Translations under genes and position numbers: made by a program
Part shown: one piece after another, positions 1 to 10,600 of the stretch
How the letters are laid out: every line of letters starts with the position of its first letter
Numbering within the stretch: the first letter of the stretch is position 1
Notes under the pieces: generated by a model
Told to the model about the DNA's origin: nothing
Databases searched by the model: none
What the model saw: only the letters and a program-made list of their open reading frames with translations
Assembly (NCBI GenBank): GCA_003427395.1
Contig: BFEA01000003.1
Span: forward strand, 118,905 to 182,904
Source: Chara braunii
Taxonomy: Eukaryota; Streptophyta; Charophyceae; Charales; Characeae
Length of the DNA stretch: 64,000 bases
Direction of reading: 5' to 3'

Positions 1-338
1 AGGGTCATAAGCCCCCTCCTTGCCATCGGACACGGGTACCCGTTAGTGATAGTCCGTGGATGCCTTATGGGTAACGTGAGGGGTCGGGTAGTATTCCATT
101 ATGGGATCGTTGAGCTAGCAAAAACGTCACGCCAGGGAACGGAGAGGTTGCGATGGGCTGTAAGAAAACTCTACTCATAATGTGACCGTTCAAGTTGGCG
201 ATTTGCCTTCAGGTCCGTTCCTTTTATTCTACCTGGTTATTATCCTCGAAAGACTCGGTTAATAAAACAAAAGATTTTAAATATTATTTGAGTTTAGTCC
301 CTCGTTTAGAACACAGAGGTTGCGATAAGCGGTGGTAC

Positions 339-346
339 TATAAAAG
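339..346 (+). promoter_or_regulatory. TATA box of the three-ORF element, copy 1
   Basis: TATAAAAG lies 190 bp upstream of the ORF A start. The inverted copy has the same octamer 220 bp upstream of its own ORF A (43683-43690), and the sequence before it (GCGATAAG here, ATCGCAATAA there) is also related. Conservation in two diverged copies supports a Pol II core promoter. Confidence 0.6.
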
Positions 347-528
347 AAAGGGGAAGTTGATTTCTGGTTACCGCCTTGCTAGTGAGCGTCAGGCGTGCTC
401 TCCACGCTCTGAGTCAGGTTGCTGCTCACAGCCAGTCGTTCGACTGCCTTGGCCTATGTTGTTCAAGCGCCCACTATTTTGGGCCAGTGGCCTGGTACGA
501 TACGGGGTTTATTGAGCAAAGTCCGGCC

Positions 529-1052
529 ATGGTGCAACATGGATATAGGCTGGACTGTTGGAACCTCCGGACGCGTTGGAGGCAAATGTCTAGGGAGGGA
601 CCAGTATCACCGTTATCCTCAACTACGACGGGGGAGATGAAATCGAACTGAAAATTGATGTAGAAGGGGCGAAGGAGGGGGAAATGAGAACTAATTCTAA
701 GCTGCAGGATGCGATCACGGAGGCAAGGGATCGCGCGGAAAGGCGTTGCAGGAGGGATGGAGTTACCACGAGGATGTTAGTGACACTGGCGTATCATGAG
801 GCGGAGACTTCCACCGACACGATACACCGGGAACAGGCACATTTGGACAGCGACTCAGGAGGAAAGAGCGAAATGAGGGAGGGAGGAGACAGGGAAACCG
901 ATCTCCAGTCCTGGAATCGGCCGGACCAGGTTCGCAAGAACCACCCTCAGGCGCGACCTGTGGAAGGCGGGCCCGAGGCCAGCTCGCGACAGCAGAGGCC
1001 CAGAGGCCGCGAGACAGTTGAGACGAGGGGCAAGAGGGAGAGACACGTGTGA
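529..1052 (+). pseudogene. ORF A of the three-ORF element, copy 1 (frameshifted)
   Basis: The start at 529 sits in GGCCATGG and aligns with the start of the intact copy at 43470 (GCYRP/YRLDCW region, then REGP against GEGP). The frame is lost near 610-620 and continues in the frame that is open from before 684 to 1052. The second part shares EARDRAERRCRRD, TSTDT, DRETDLQSW and RPDQVRKNHP with the other copy, so it is the same protein. The product is highly charged, with Arg/Glu/Asp-rich segments and no recognised fold. The copy is broken by one indel. Function unknown. Confidence 0.6.
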
Positions 1053-3984
1053 GAGAGAGATTCTTCGAGGGCGGCAGAAGAGCACAGAGGGCGGACGTCA
1101 ACTTTGACTTCCGCGTATGGGAGTACACCACAGGACAGGGATGACACGGAGTAGAGAGAGACACTATGGTTAACACGTGTAGTTGCGAATCACGTGCGAT
1201 CTGGCGGATGATGCCCTACCGGTAGAAGGGACGTGAGAGCGTGTGGTGTTGTTGACGTCACCTTCACTTCCGTTGGAGCGACGAGACTGTCACCCTTGCG
1301 CGGCTTAGGCGGCTATCATGGGAGGCATCACCCTTGCAAGAGTTGCGGTCGACGTGGACAGTTCGGGATGAGCTTGACCCGAGCTTGATCAAGCCAGGGC
1401 GGTCTTTTTTTTGCGAGTTCGGGCGACGGGGCCATCCATGCACGAACCCGGTGGAAAACGAGCCGGAGACAGACTCGCGACAGCGGACAAGCGGGCGGTA
1501 AGACCTTGCGTAGAGGGCACAAGGACAAGACAATGTCAACCTGTTTCTGCTCAGGTGAGGTAGTTGATCCGTCACGAGAGAGAGAAGAGACTTCTTGGGC
1601 GTGTAATGGGTGACAGACTCAAGGGACATGTAGGCTGGTGGAGCTCAATTCTCGATGACAGGAGAAGCCAGGCGCTCTAAACAGTTGCATCCGGGGGAAG
1701 GTGTTGTTCCAATTAAGGAAGAGAAAGGGGAAATCAGGTGCAGTGGGTGAAAACACCAGGGCGTGTTCGCCGTTCGATTGCACGATGACTAAAGCTGCGT
1801 CTAGGCAGTCACTGCTCGCTCACTAGTTGCTGTCGGAAGCAAGGGGGCGTTTTGCGAGGACCAGGATGGTTGTGTGGCTATTGGCAGCCATGTCATGGCA
1901 ATGTCTAGCGGTGCACGAGATGGAGAGAGAGAGCTCCCGCTAAGAGCTCTGAGCGACCAGTCTCCGAACGGTTTGTCTTAGTAACGTACTCTCGTGTGAC
2001 TGAATGTGGACTAGTCCTCCTCACGGGGTCTGATGAAACGTTCGTTGCGTATCATTTGAGTTTGACATCATTCATGGCGTAGCTCTCCTAGTACCCGTGT
2101 TTCCAAGGAGGGTGGGTTGATGGAGTAATGTCAATTAGGCGTATTGGGCGAAGAAAAAACTGGCGTTTTTTGCCATGCCCTGCGCAAACCGGTTCAACTG
2201 CTGAACTGGTAATCCCTGTTCGTCCTTCCTTTGTTGAGTTTAAGCCACGATTTTAGTCATTCCTATTCTGTAAGTTGATCAGATTTCACAGTGGTACTGT
2301 GGAAAGATTGCGAACGGAGAACGGGGACTGACAAAAATTACCTTTTGGTGCTATATGTGGCCACTTTTCCTACAATACTCGAGTCTCGGATTGATCGAAC
2401 CCTGCCTAATAGCAACAAACAGAAGGGAAAAGGGTTTTCTTGTGAGTCATTACAGCTATGCTGGAGGCATAACTTGATCGTGTAAAAGTTTCAATTAAAG
2501 CAAGTATTCCAAGTAAGGTTTTATCAGGTATCGCAATGAGGAAAGATGTATGATAAGAGGCCTGTAGTATTCAATTGTCAGCAGGAGAACTATGGAGTTA
2601 GACTGTGTACGAGCCTGTAGCGCTTTAGTCACCGTTCGTATGACTGTGAGGTGTTGAGAGACAAGTGAATGCCATCTCAGATGACTCTCGCGTAAACGTC
2701 CATTGAACTGGTAAGCATGAGAGGGTTACAGACTTGGCATCCGTATCCACTTCGTGAATAAAGTATCGACAATGATTTCCTTGGTTGAACATTCATCGAA
2801 CTGACCCGTTTTCTCTGAGTATTATTTTTTCTTTTCTTTTCTTGTTTAATAATAACTGGGAAAATGGGCAAGATCCGGACGGCAGAGTTGCAGGAAATGA
2901 GGCCTCAGATCATTACAACACGCTTTTTGACCAGGCGTTAAGAAAGAGGAAAAGGATTTTCCCCCAACGTGATTAAGCGAGTGTCATAGCCAACGAGAAT
3001 CTCAATCTTGATGATCTGATTCGTGGGTTTAGTAGGTCGACGCTTATCAACACTACCATTTTCGTTGATGGGGAAAAGGAAAATACTACGAGAAGTCGCT
3101 TACCTCCTAGTAAAATTCCTAATTGATGGTGATTAGGTCTTTTTTTTTTTTTTTTTTTTTTTTTCTTTTGTGTCCTCCCTCATACATGAATGAGTACGTG
3201 TCAACGTTTTTTCGTATCCTGTGAGACACGAAGCAATGGGGCTTATGTACAACACGTAGGACTGGGAAGAGCGCTTGCCTAGACCCAGATATCATATAGT
3301 TGGGCTAGCAATAGTAACGCACTTGTGTTGTGCACTTGTGTTAGTCGAGTCAGACATCATGCTCTACGGAGGGCAAAGAGGGAACACGCAATACGCCCTG
3401 TTCGTGTTAGCCGTAAAACTGTACTTTATGCATGGAGATCTTAAGGTGCACAGTCTAGAGCAAGAACGTCCATGTTCGCGATTGTAACACCGAGTGCAGA
3501 GTGACCCTGCAATCAAAGTCAATCGGCAGACCTTGATTAAGCCCAATGCCTTGATCTCCTCTAGTAAGAATGATAAAGGACATGCCAAGTGACAGTATGC
3601 AGAATATGGACGGGTCATACAATTAAGTAGGTGCTTTTGGGATGCCTAAACTGTGTGTGGGTTGCATGAGACGAAAAGCTTTGAGCGACCCTGATTATGC
3701 GTGAGAAACCCCAGTGTCGGCCTCGTTTGGGTTCCCAAGAGCCCTTTTGATGTCGAGTGTGTCATAATCTTGACGATATGTCATTCAACATTGCAAATGC
3801 GCACTTACCACTTTCGGCTTGGCCTGCTCCTGGTCGATACCGACACCCTGAAAAAAAAAACGGGCAATGTGCTGTTGTGCGAAAACTGTTGGGGGCGACT
3901 TACTTCTCCTTGAGTATCAAGCCCAACCGAGTTGTTTTCAACCCACCTTACTTGTTGTTCGTAACTTGGTAAGTCATATGAAAC
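1053..3984 (+). other. Interior of the three-ORF element between ORF A and ORF B
   Basis: No convincing coding region is visible here. The stretch contains a 25-nt poly-T run at 3140-3164 and otherwise unique-looking sequence. The equivalent gap in copy 2 is about 2.4 kb. It may hold an intron or a non-coding body; I cannot tell. Confidence 0.4.
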
Positions 3985-4230
3985 ATGAGAGAAGACGAAG
4001 TCCTATTAGTAAAGTGTTGTTCTGTGAGAGACAGAAAGGAAAGATGGGAGGAAGAAGCCTACACAGATAGGGAAACTCATAAACTGACTCAGAGGAGGTA
4101 TGTTGTAGAGATGGTCGGAGGAAAGAAGTATATCAAATATGTGCTTTACTTTTACTGTCGAGATGGTAAATTGCACAGTTTCAATTCGTTCCTAGAAGTC
4201 ATCGAACAGGCCAGATCAAGGCGCGTGTAG
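3985..4230 (+). CDS. ORF B of the three-ORF element, 81-residue unknown protein
   Basis: An 81-codon frame. The inverted copy has a frame of exactly the same length at 40307-40552, which aligns end to end. Shared features include a charged DR/RDDW region, RxxVxExV followed by K, the core Y-x-x-YFY-x-x-DG-(R/K)-LHS, and the closing E-(V/T)-(I/V)-(E/D)-QAR. The conserved YFY..DG.LHS core suggests a small folded beta-rich domain, but I do not recognise the family. Identity is low (roughly a third of residues), so keeping the same length implies coding constraint before the copies diverged. ORF C follows about 760 bp downstream on the same strand. Whether they are separate genes or exons of one transcript is not clear. 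Confidence 0.55.
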   Translation: MREDEVLLVKCCSVRDRKERWEEEAYTDRETHKLTQRRYVVEMVGGKKYIKYVLYFYCRDGKLHSFNSFLEVIEQARSRRV

Positions 4231-4512
4231 AAGCAGGAAATACCCAGACTCCCTTCACGAATTTCATTGGTATCTTGGTTAAGGAAAAGTTTCACCTTGC
4301 CCACTTCAGTGCTTTCAAGTAATCGGTGTCCTGGTAATCTAACATCCCAAAAGCTTGACCAGAATCAGATCACGGTCTGATTAGGATTTCAAATCTGTTC
4401 TCAATCAGTTTTCAAATCAGCAGTTCAACAATGTCTAGTCTTGTCGGCGTATCCGATAAGTAGGAAATACGCAGCTCTTGGTGCTCAGTCATGTCATCCG
4501 TCAACAACGCTC

Positions 4513-4630
4513 TTGTGCAGTTGTCAGTGACTAGTACTCAACGCAGTTGTCAGTGTACAGTACTCAACGCAGCTGTTGGTGACTAGTACGCAAACGCAGA
4601 TGTTAGTGACTAATACTCAATGTTGTTGTC
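4513..4630 (+). repeat. Short minisatellite, about four 26-28-bp units
   Basis: Imperfect units of the type CAGTTGTCAGTGACTAGTAC plus TCAACG are repeated four times between ORF B and ORF C. The other copy carries different tandem repeats in the corresponding place (39884-40009). Confidence 0.7.
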
Positions 4631-4994
4631 AAAAGAGCGGCACTCAAAGCAACATTCAGAAACATGCTCAACTCTGTAAACTTGTCAACCCAATGACTAG
4701 TTGGTAATTGAATCAGCAACCTTTACATGTGATCAGAGCTCGGTGACTGTACTTCCCTGGACCTAATCAGGACTTAATTAAAATTTTTAATCAACGCCCA
4801 GACAATTTTTCAGGTAGCAATCCAGCAGCATTCAACTACAATCATTCCCCAACAATCTGTTATCTGTGCAACAGTCAGATCCTGGTCTGAACTGAACAGA
4901 CACTTGGCGGTTGTTATCCAACACAAAGTTCAACATTATTCAGACGGTATCTTTACTAGAAGGGACCGACCTGCCCTAATTTCCACTTCAGCCT

Positions 4995-5651
4995 ATGAGT
5001 ACAGTCCAATCATCCTCGGCTCAGGAGAATGTCCTGACCAGTCTCAATCTGATCGCTTCCGGAGATGCTTTCCGGTATCGGTATGTCAGTCCAGTCGGTT
5101 TCAGACAGGAGGACTTATCCATCTATGTGGTCCACACTGAGTTCGCTGGTGGTACCGTTCATGACTTGAGGCCCTACTTGAAGAAGGGCAAGGAGTCTCA
5201 TGAGCACTTTGACTTAGTCTGGACTGCAGCAGCCAAGTACCTGGAAGAGAGGGAGAAAGAGCTCGACGAGAGCGGTGCCAAGCTGATTCACAGTTTCGTA
5301 CCAAAGCTCTTCTCTGACTATCCCAGGCCTCCAATACCTTTTACTCTTATTGATGGTTCTTGTTGGGGTGACTTGATAGATTTGGCAAAGAGGTATATAT
5401 CACCAGCGCAGATTGACTATCAGGCCTTGACGGAGCCCTCAGAGTTCGATCATCTCGGACGAGGAATCTTCTCTAGACCCTATCTGCCTACATTATGGGA
5501 AGAGTTTTGTTCCATGATTGACTTTCGAGTCATGTACCTTGGATGTAAATGTTCAAAGCTTGCAGACTTCAGGTGGCTCTATATACAGAGGTCACAACCT
5601 CATAGAGTACGGAGACACGGCAAGAAACCCAAACGACGGACAACAAAATAA
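4995..5651 (+). CDS. ORF C of the three-ORF element, 218-residue unknown protein
   Basis: An intact frame of 218 codons starting at ATG 4995; the same start aligns with ATG 39486 of the inverted copy. Strongly conserved blocks include FRQ-D-LSIYVV, AAKYLEERE-ELDE, SDYPRPP-PFTL-DGS, WGDLI-LAKRY-SPA, GIFS-YLPTLWEEFC and MYLG-KCS-LA-FR-LY. Codon-by-codon comparison with copy 2 shows most changes in third positions, for example through the WGDLI-LAKRY block, which indicates purifying selection on a real protein. The C-terminus is basic (HGKKPKRRTTK) and could be a nuclear-localisation or nucleic-acid-binding tail. I see no signal peptide or membrane segment. I do not recognise the family. An AATAAA lies immediately after the stop. 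Confidence 0.7.
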   Translation: MSTVQSSSAQENVLTSLNLIASGDAFRYRYVSPVGFRQEDLSIYVVHTEFAGGTVHDLRPYLKKGKESHEHFDLVWTAAAKYLEEREKELDESGAKLIHSFVPKLFSDYPRPPIPFTLIDGSCWGDLIDLAKRYISPAQIDYQALTEPSEFDHLGRGIFSRPYLPTLWEEFCSMIDFRVMYLGCKCSKLADFRWLYIQRSQPHRVRRHGKKPKRRTTK

Positions 5652-5945
5652 AAGATTGAGTGTGATGTTCAGAGGGATGAGTGAGGACTCCTGATTGGTG
5701 TTGGTCATGCTCTCTTCCATATATACTTCCTGAGACTATTATGAGTTTCCATTCTTCCCTCATTCATTTGACTTTGTCATTGCTCGAGTCAGTCGGTCTT
5801 GCTTCTTGCATTGTTCTTACTTGATGATTGCTTTCGTGGATGATTATGTCACAGTTCTCACGATCGGATTGACTTAATTGATGCATGCATAGCACTCCAC
5901 AATTTATGATTATTATTTGCACGATTCTCCGCTGTTCCGAATCAA

Positions 5946-5951
5946 AATAAA
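5946..5951 (+). promoter_or_regulatory. Poly(A) signal of the three-ORF element, copy 1
   Basis: AATAAA sits in the context CCGAATCAAAATAAAAGATT, which is conserved in the inverted copy at 38527-38532. A second AATAAA lies just after the ORF C stop near 5646. Confidence 0.45.
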
Positions 5952-6145
5952 AGATTCCTAAGACCGGGGACCGGCGAAGACCGTAATTGAAGGGTCTCGC
6001 TCGAAGCCGGACGCACACAGCAGGAAGGGATTTGCTTTATTTGATTTATTTTATTTATTGCAAGAGCATACAAAATCCTGTGTGACAGCCTGTTGGCTTT
6101 CCGGTCGCCTGAAGTGGCCTGACTGGAAAAAGTGCGACAGCGCGA

Positions 6146-6671
6146 GCGAGAGAAAGAGAGAGAGAGAGAGATAACTCGCGTACTACTCCACGACAGCCCA
6201 GTCGTGTTCGCTTGCGATCAGCCACGAGGCAGGCGGAGGGGTTTCGCAGGAGGACGACTGTAGCAGCCCGTTCCACCAGATGTGATTGCTACAGGCCGAA
6301 CAGCTCAGTACCCAAGCGGAAGTATTCGTACGGGTCGGTACATGTCATTGACACGGCCCGGAAAGAAGCCCAAGTTCCACCCCGGCGGGTACCACACACT
6401 GTGTGACTGACGACACCAATGAACGGCCACACATCTTTGTCGCTTGCGACTCAACGGTCGGGCGAGTCCCCATGCTGTATCCGCCTCCCTTAGTCCGAAA
6501 AGTCCCACCAACTGCCCGCCCAAAAAGTCTTGCCTCACAATTCGAAAAAGTGCCTAAAAGATTGGGCAAGAGGGATTGAAGTTTTCTTTTTTACTACCGA
6601 CGGATCGGGCCCGTCCACTGCGCTTCTTTTTCAAACTCCCCAAAAAGAAGAGTAGTCGGATCATACTCTTA
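6146..6671. other. No gene recognised
   Basis: A short GA-repeat (about 6146-6171) marks the end of the three-ORF element. The rest is unique sequence in which I see no coding or repeat structure. Confidence 0.4.
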
Positions 6672-6968
6672 GGGCCTAGTTGCACTACTCTCCGTAGGCC
6701 AAGTTTGGCGAGTAGGCGCCTGGTTGCACTTACTCGCCAAACTTGGCGAATGCAAAATGTGTCAGACGGCTCGCCACACCGTCGACACAAGCGGTGGAAA
6801 GTGAATTCGGTTTCCGCGCCTGTGCACGGCGGTTTGTGGAGGGTGGTCATCGGACCTCTCCACAAAACAACTTTCTGGAGTGCAGGGCTTCACGAGTCGA
6901 CATCAGGTAGACAAAAAATTTTAACTTTTTGTAGAAGAAATCTAGTGGCGAGTAAGTGCAACCAGGCC
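6672..6968. mobile_element. MITE-like element, family 1 (TIR GGCCTGGTTGCACT)
   Basis: The left end GGGCCTAGTTGCACTACTC follows TTA. The right end GGCGAGTAAGTGCAACCAGG is the inverted counterpart. An internal second copy of the end sequence (GCCTGGTTGCACTTACTCGCC, near 6719) suggests a compound or rearranged element. The same terminal motif occurs at 22198-22575 and 24174-24250. The TTA next to the ends and the GGGCC-type termini fit PIF/Harbinger-derived MITEs (3-bp TWA target sites). No transposase is present. Confidence 0.6.
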
Positions 6969-6990
6969 TCGAGTTCGACACAATTCTTCT

Positions 6991-7015
6991 TTATATATAT
7001 ATATATATATATATA
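6991..7015. repeat. (TA)n microsatellite
   Basis: A run of alternating TA directly visible between the MITE and the 3' end of the minus-strand LINE. Confidence 0.9.
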
Positions 7016-7613
7016 AGGCTTATTTATACATTGCAAATCCTTGGGATGAGGTTGGAGACCTCAACAATTCAACCCGGAGTTATCCTGGCAGCCTCAACCA
7101 GTTTAGCTTATGAGCAGTGCTCGGTAACCCCTCCATTGTTAAAACGGTCATCCTCAAAAAGGCTGGAAACCGGGTCCAGCATCCCTTCCTAGCCTACACT
7201 TTACAATATTGCTCTTTAACACATAGTAAAGAGAGAACAAAGCAAACTCTCAAAATCCTCATCTATCAACTAGTAAACAGGAAACCCAGATAAAAGTCAC
7301 AGTCCATAGATCTGTATACCTATTCTTATGACATAATGTTGCCAACAAAAAGCCCATTTTTTCGCTGTGCTGGAAATCGGGTCCAACGTCCCCTAAATGT
7401 TTCGTTCATATATCAACAAAAGAGAGAGAAGTGAAAGTTTTCCTGTGCATCTTCCAGTCGAGAGACCGTTTTCAGAATTGGGTCTAAAATGACACCTACA
7501 GGATTGTATATACCGGTCTGAAACTGTGTCCTGAGAAGCAGGTTGCCTATGAAGGCAGACTTCTCCCCTAAAGCGGCCGAACCGAGGACACGGCCCCCCC
7601 TCTTTATCCTGTA

Positions 7614-10600
7614 TCACATTACGGTCAGCGGTCCTTTCAACCATGGGGCCAATATCATTTTCCCTTCATCAGAAATTGTCACAAAGAGGTTGTTTTTCGC
7701 CCGAGTTTTACTGAACCATACAAAATCGTGATTTTTCCAATCCGTTATGATAACGAAACGGATTTTCTTTCTAATGTAATTGGTGGTCTGTTGTAGGCCA
7801 ATTGTTTCTCTCCGGAAGACTTTCGTGTTCTTCATAGCCCATATAGATTCCATTATTATTCCTCTGTAGATCAAGGTCTTGTACCACACACCTGACGAGA
7901 AGCTAGTTCCTTCAGATGGTTGACGATAAAGGATAAAGTTGTCAATCCAAATCAATCTCTCCTCACCACAGTCCTTCCATTTTTCTTTTCACCATTCTCA
8001 TAATTCGTTTGAAAAAGGGCAGCACAACCACACGTGAGCTGCGTTTTCCCAGCCCCAGTCGCACCTTTCACAGGTGGTGGGAATATTCATACCTTTGGAG
8101 TTGAGCCATAGCGCCGAGGGAGTAATTTGGAGGGACTAGAACCAAAGGATGGCGGCCCTCTTTTGGGACGGCATTTTTTCAGCGCTTTCCATAGCTTGAA
8201 CAAGACTTCATCTTGAATGTTTGTTACTTGCTGTGTTGCTAGTCTTCTCTGGACTGTGTAAATAGGTTTCTTGATAACCTTTTCCTGAAGCAACCGCATA
8301 CCAATCTTAGACTCGTAATGGTATAGGGGGGTAGGGGACGGCTCTGCCACCGAGGCGGGCCAGCCTAACAATAATGGTTCCACCCCCTTGTAATCAGGTC
8401 CTAGATTGAGGACTTGGATTTCCCTTGCCTGTCTGCCCTGGTGTTGACAGACTCTAGCTTCCATGAAACCTATTGTAGATGGGATGGTAGCGTCCTTCAT
8501 ATATTTCAGTTTGTCTCCTCCTTTGACTTTTCGAACCCAGCATTGTACCTTTATTTCCGCCCCGAGCTCAGGCTCCAAAACTTTCCAAATTGTACCATTT
8601 CCATCATCCGCCAGCAACCAGGTATGTTGGTTGTATTTTGTCCCCTCCCTTAGGGCTGTGACCCAATGGGGGGGGTAGCTTGCTCTGTCGTCTGGAGGTT
8701 TATTTCCTGGTTTCTCAAACTGGGAAGTTTTTCTCTTACCTTCAGCAGGGGGAGCCAGTCCCCTTCGCAGAGGTCCCACAAGTCTCTAATTTGTATTATT
8801 CCTCTTTCAATCAAGGCACGCCCAAAAGAGTATACACTCCCATCTGCCATAAGTAGGTCCTCCCCCTCAGTTTTTATGAAACTGTTTTCAAATATCACTT
8901 GGTTGAGAATCTCCTCCTTGGAGTTAGGCTCCCTAAGGGGGTGGGGCAAAACTTTGTTTCATGCAAATATGATATTTTTCCAAATGTGGGAGGATGACCG
9001 TCTATGGCTATATGATTTAATCTGTAGGCATAGCCAAACATGGGTTCCTTTTTGAAGATTTTATTCCTGTTGCAAGATGTACTCAGCCAACACTACCCAT
9101 ATTTTATCTTTAGGGTCGAACATTGCCAGTACAGATCATTTTGTCAGAAGAGCAATATTTTGCTGGTAGGGGTCTAAGATCCCCATGCCCCCTTGATCTC
9201 TTGGGCAGGCTATGGTTTTCCAGGCCACTTTGACGATAAAACCTTAGTCTTCCTCCGACCGAGGTTTCTAGATGTATCTTGCCCCAACCACCTTTATCGC
9301 CTTGTAAGCCTCCTCCCTTAGCAGGTGAACCGAGAGTGGAAACCAGAGGGTAGAGAAGGTTGATGAGGAGAGAATCAGCGCTCTCCCAAATAGGGAGAGC
9401 CTGTGGTGGCGGATCCAACCCAGGATTTTCCCTACCACCTTGTCTTTAAGGAGAGCGTCCTGGGCTCCGAAACAGTCCAACAGTGAAACCTGGACCCCTA
9501 GAAAGCGGTCTGAGGAGTTTGTTGGGATCAATTTCATGCCCCAATTGACGCAAAACGAAAAGGGGGGAGCGAGGATATAAACTGACTTTTTCCAATTGAT
9601 CGACACCTCTGAAAGGATACAGTATTCCTCCAAGACCCTCCTCAGTTCCGAGAAGGATTATGGCTTGTTTGCACAAGCGACCAGAGGGCAACCTTGGCGT
9701 AGGGATCTAGTTAGTGGGAAGACTTCTGAGAGTCTGTCAATTTACTAGCACAATTGAGGAGGCATCCTCATACATAGCCCTCACCCACTTACAGAACCCC
9801 ACTCCACAACTCATTTTATAAAGGGGTGTAAATACAAAAGTCCAGCCTACCTTGTCATAAGCCTTTTTCATATCTAGTAACAACACTGCCATATCTAGTT
9901 TTTCCTTTCCTAGAATCTCAAGGGCTTGGATGATGGATATTATGTTGTCAAAGATTGTCCTCCCTTTCACAAAAGCTCCTTGTTCCCACCCTATCAATTG
10001 TGGCAGGTAGTTTGAGAGTCTGAGCACAAGGGTCTTAGCTAGGATTTTGTAAGCAACGTTTAGTACTGAGATAGGTCTGTAGTTTTTGACTTCCTTTTTT
10101 GTCTCCTTTCTTATAAAGTAGAGAGATCACGCATGTTAGCCATGTTTTAGGCAACCTACCTAATTGTAAGGAATGATTAAAAATATGACAAAAAAAAGGG
10201 CTGAAGGAATCCGAGCAACATAGGAAGAGCTTCACGGGTAATCCATTTGATCCCGGACATTTCCCTTTGACCATCTGTTTTGCTGTCGTCAATAGCTCCT
10301 GTACTGAGAAAAACTCATCCAAGGCTTGTCTGGCTGAGAGTGGTAATGAAGTTTGCATGTTGTCCCAAAATGTTGATACTCCTGAGAGATCCGTGTCTAC
10401 AGAGGCTTAGAGGCGCCTCGAGGAGACTATCTCTGCATGGTAGAGTTTGGCATACTGACACGTCTCCCCTATGTCTTGGGCAATGGGGGCATTGGGGTCC
10501 GCGGGGTGTACCAATTCCCTCAATAACGGCTTAGCTTGATGTAAGAGTACGGACCTGAACGTCATTTTGGTCATCTTGTCGTAGTCTGTTAGGCCCCTTA

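Larger units (their letters stand above)
1..6145 (+). mobile_element. Unclassified three-ORF repeat element, copy 1 (plus strand)
   Basis: This copy matches, in inverted orientation, 38341-44031. The shared landmarks come in the same order: a leader beginning at position 1, a TATA box, ORF A, about 2.5-3 kb without recognised coding, ORF B (81 codons), ORF C (about 220 codons), an AATAAA signal and a closing stretch with the sequence GAAAAAG near 6138. The left end is at or beyond the window edge. I see no long terminal repeats, no clear terminal inverted repeats, and no reverse transcriptase, transposase or Rep domain. It could be a non-autonomous element that has taken up host or viral genes, or an unknown autonomous family. 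That it is a dispersed repeat is certain from the second copy; its class is unknown. Confidence 0.75.
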
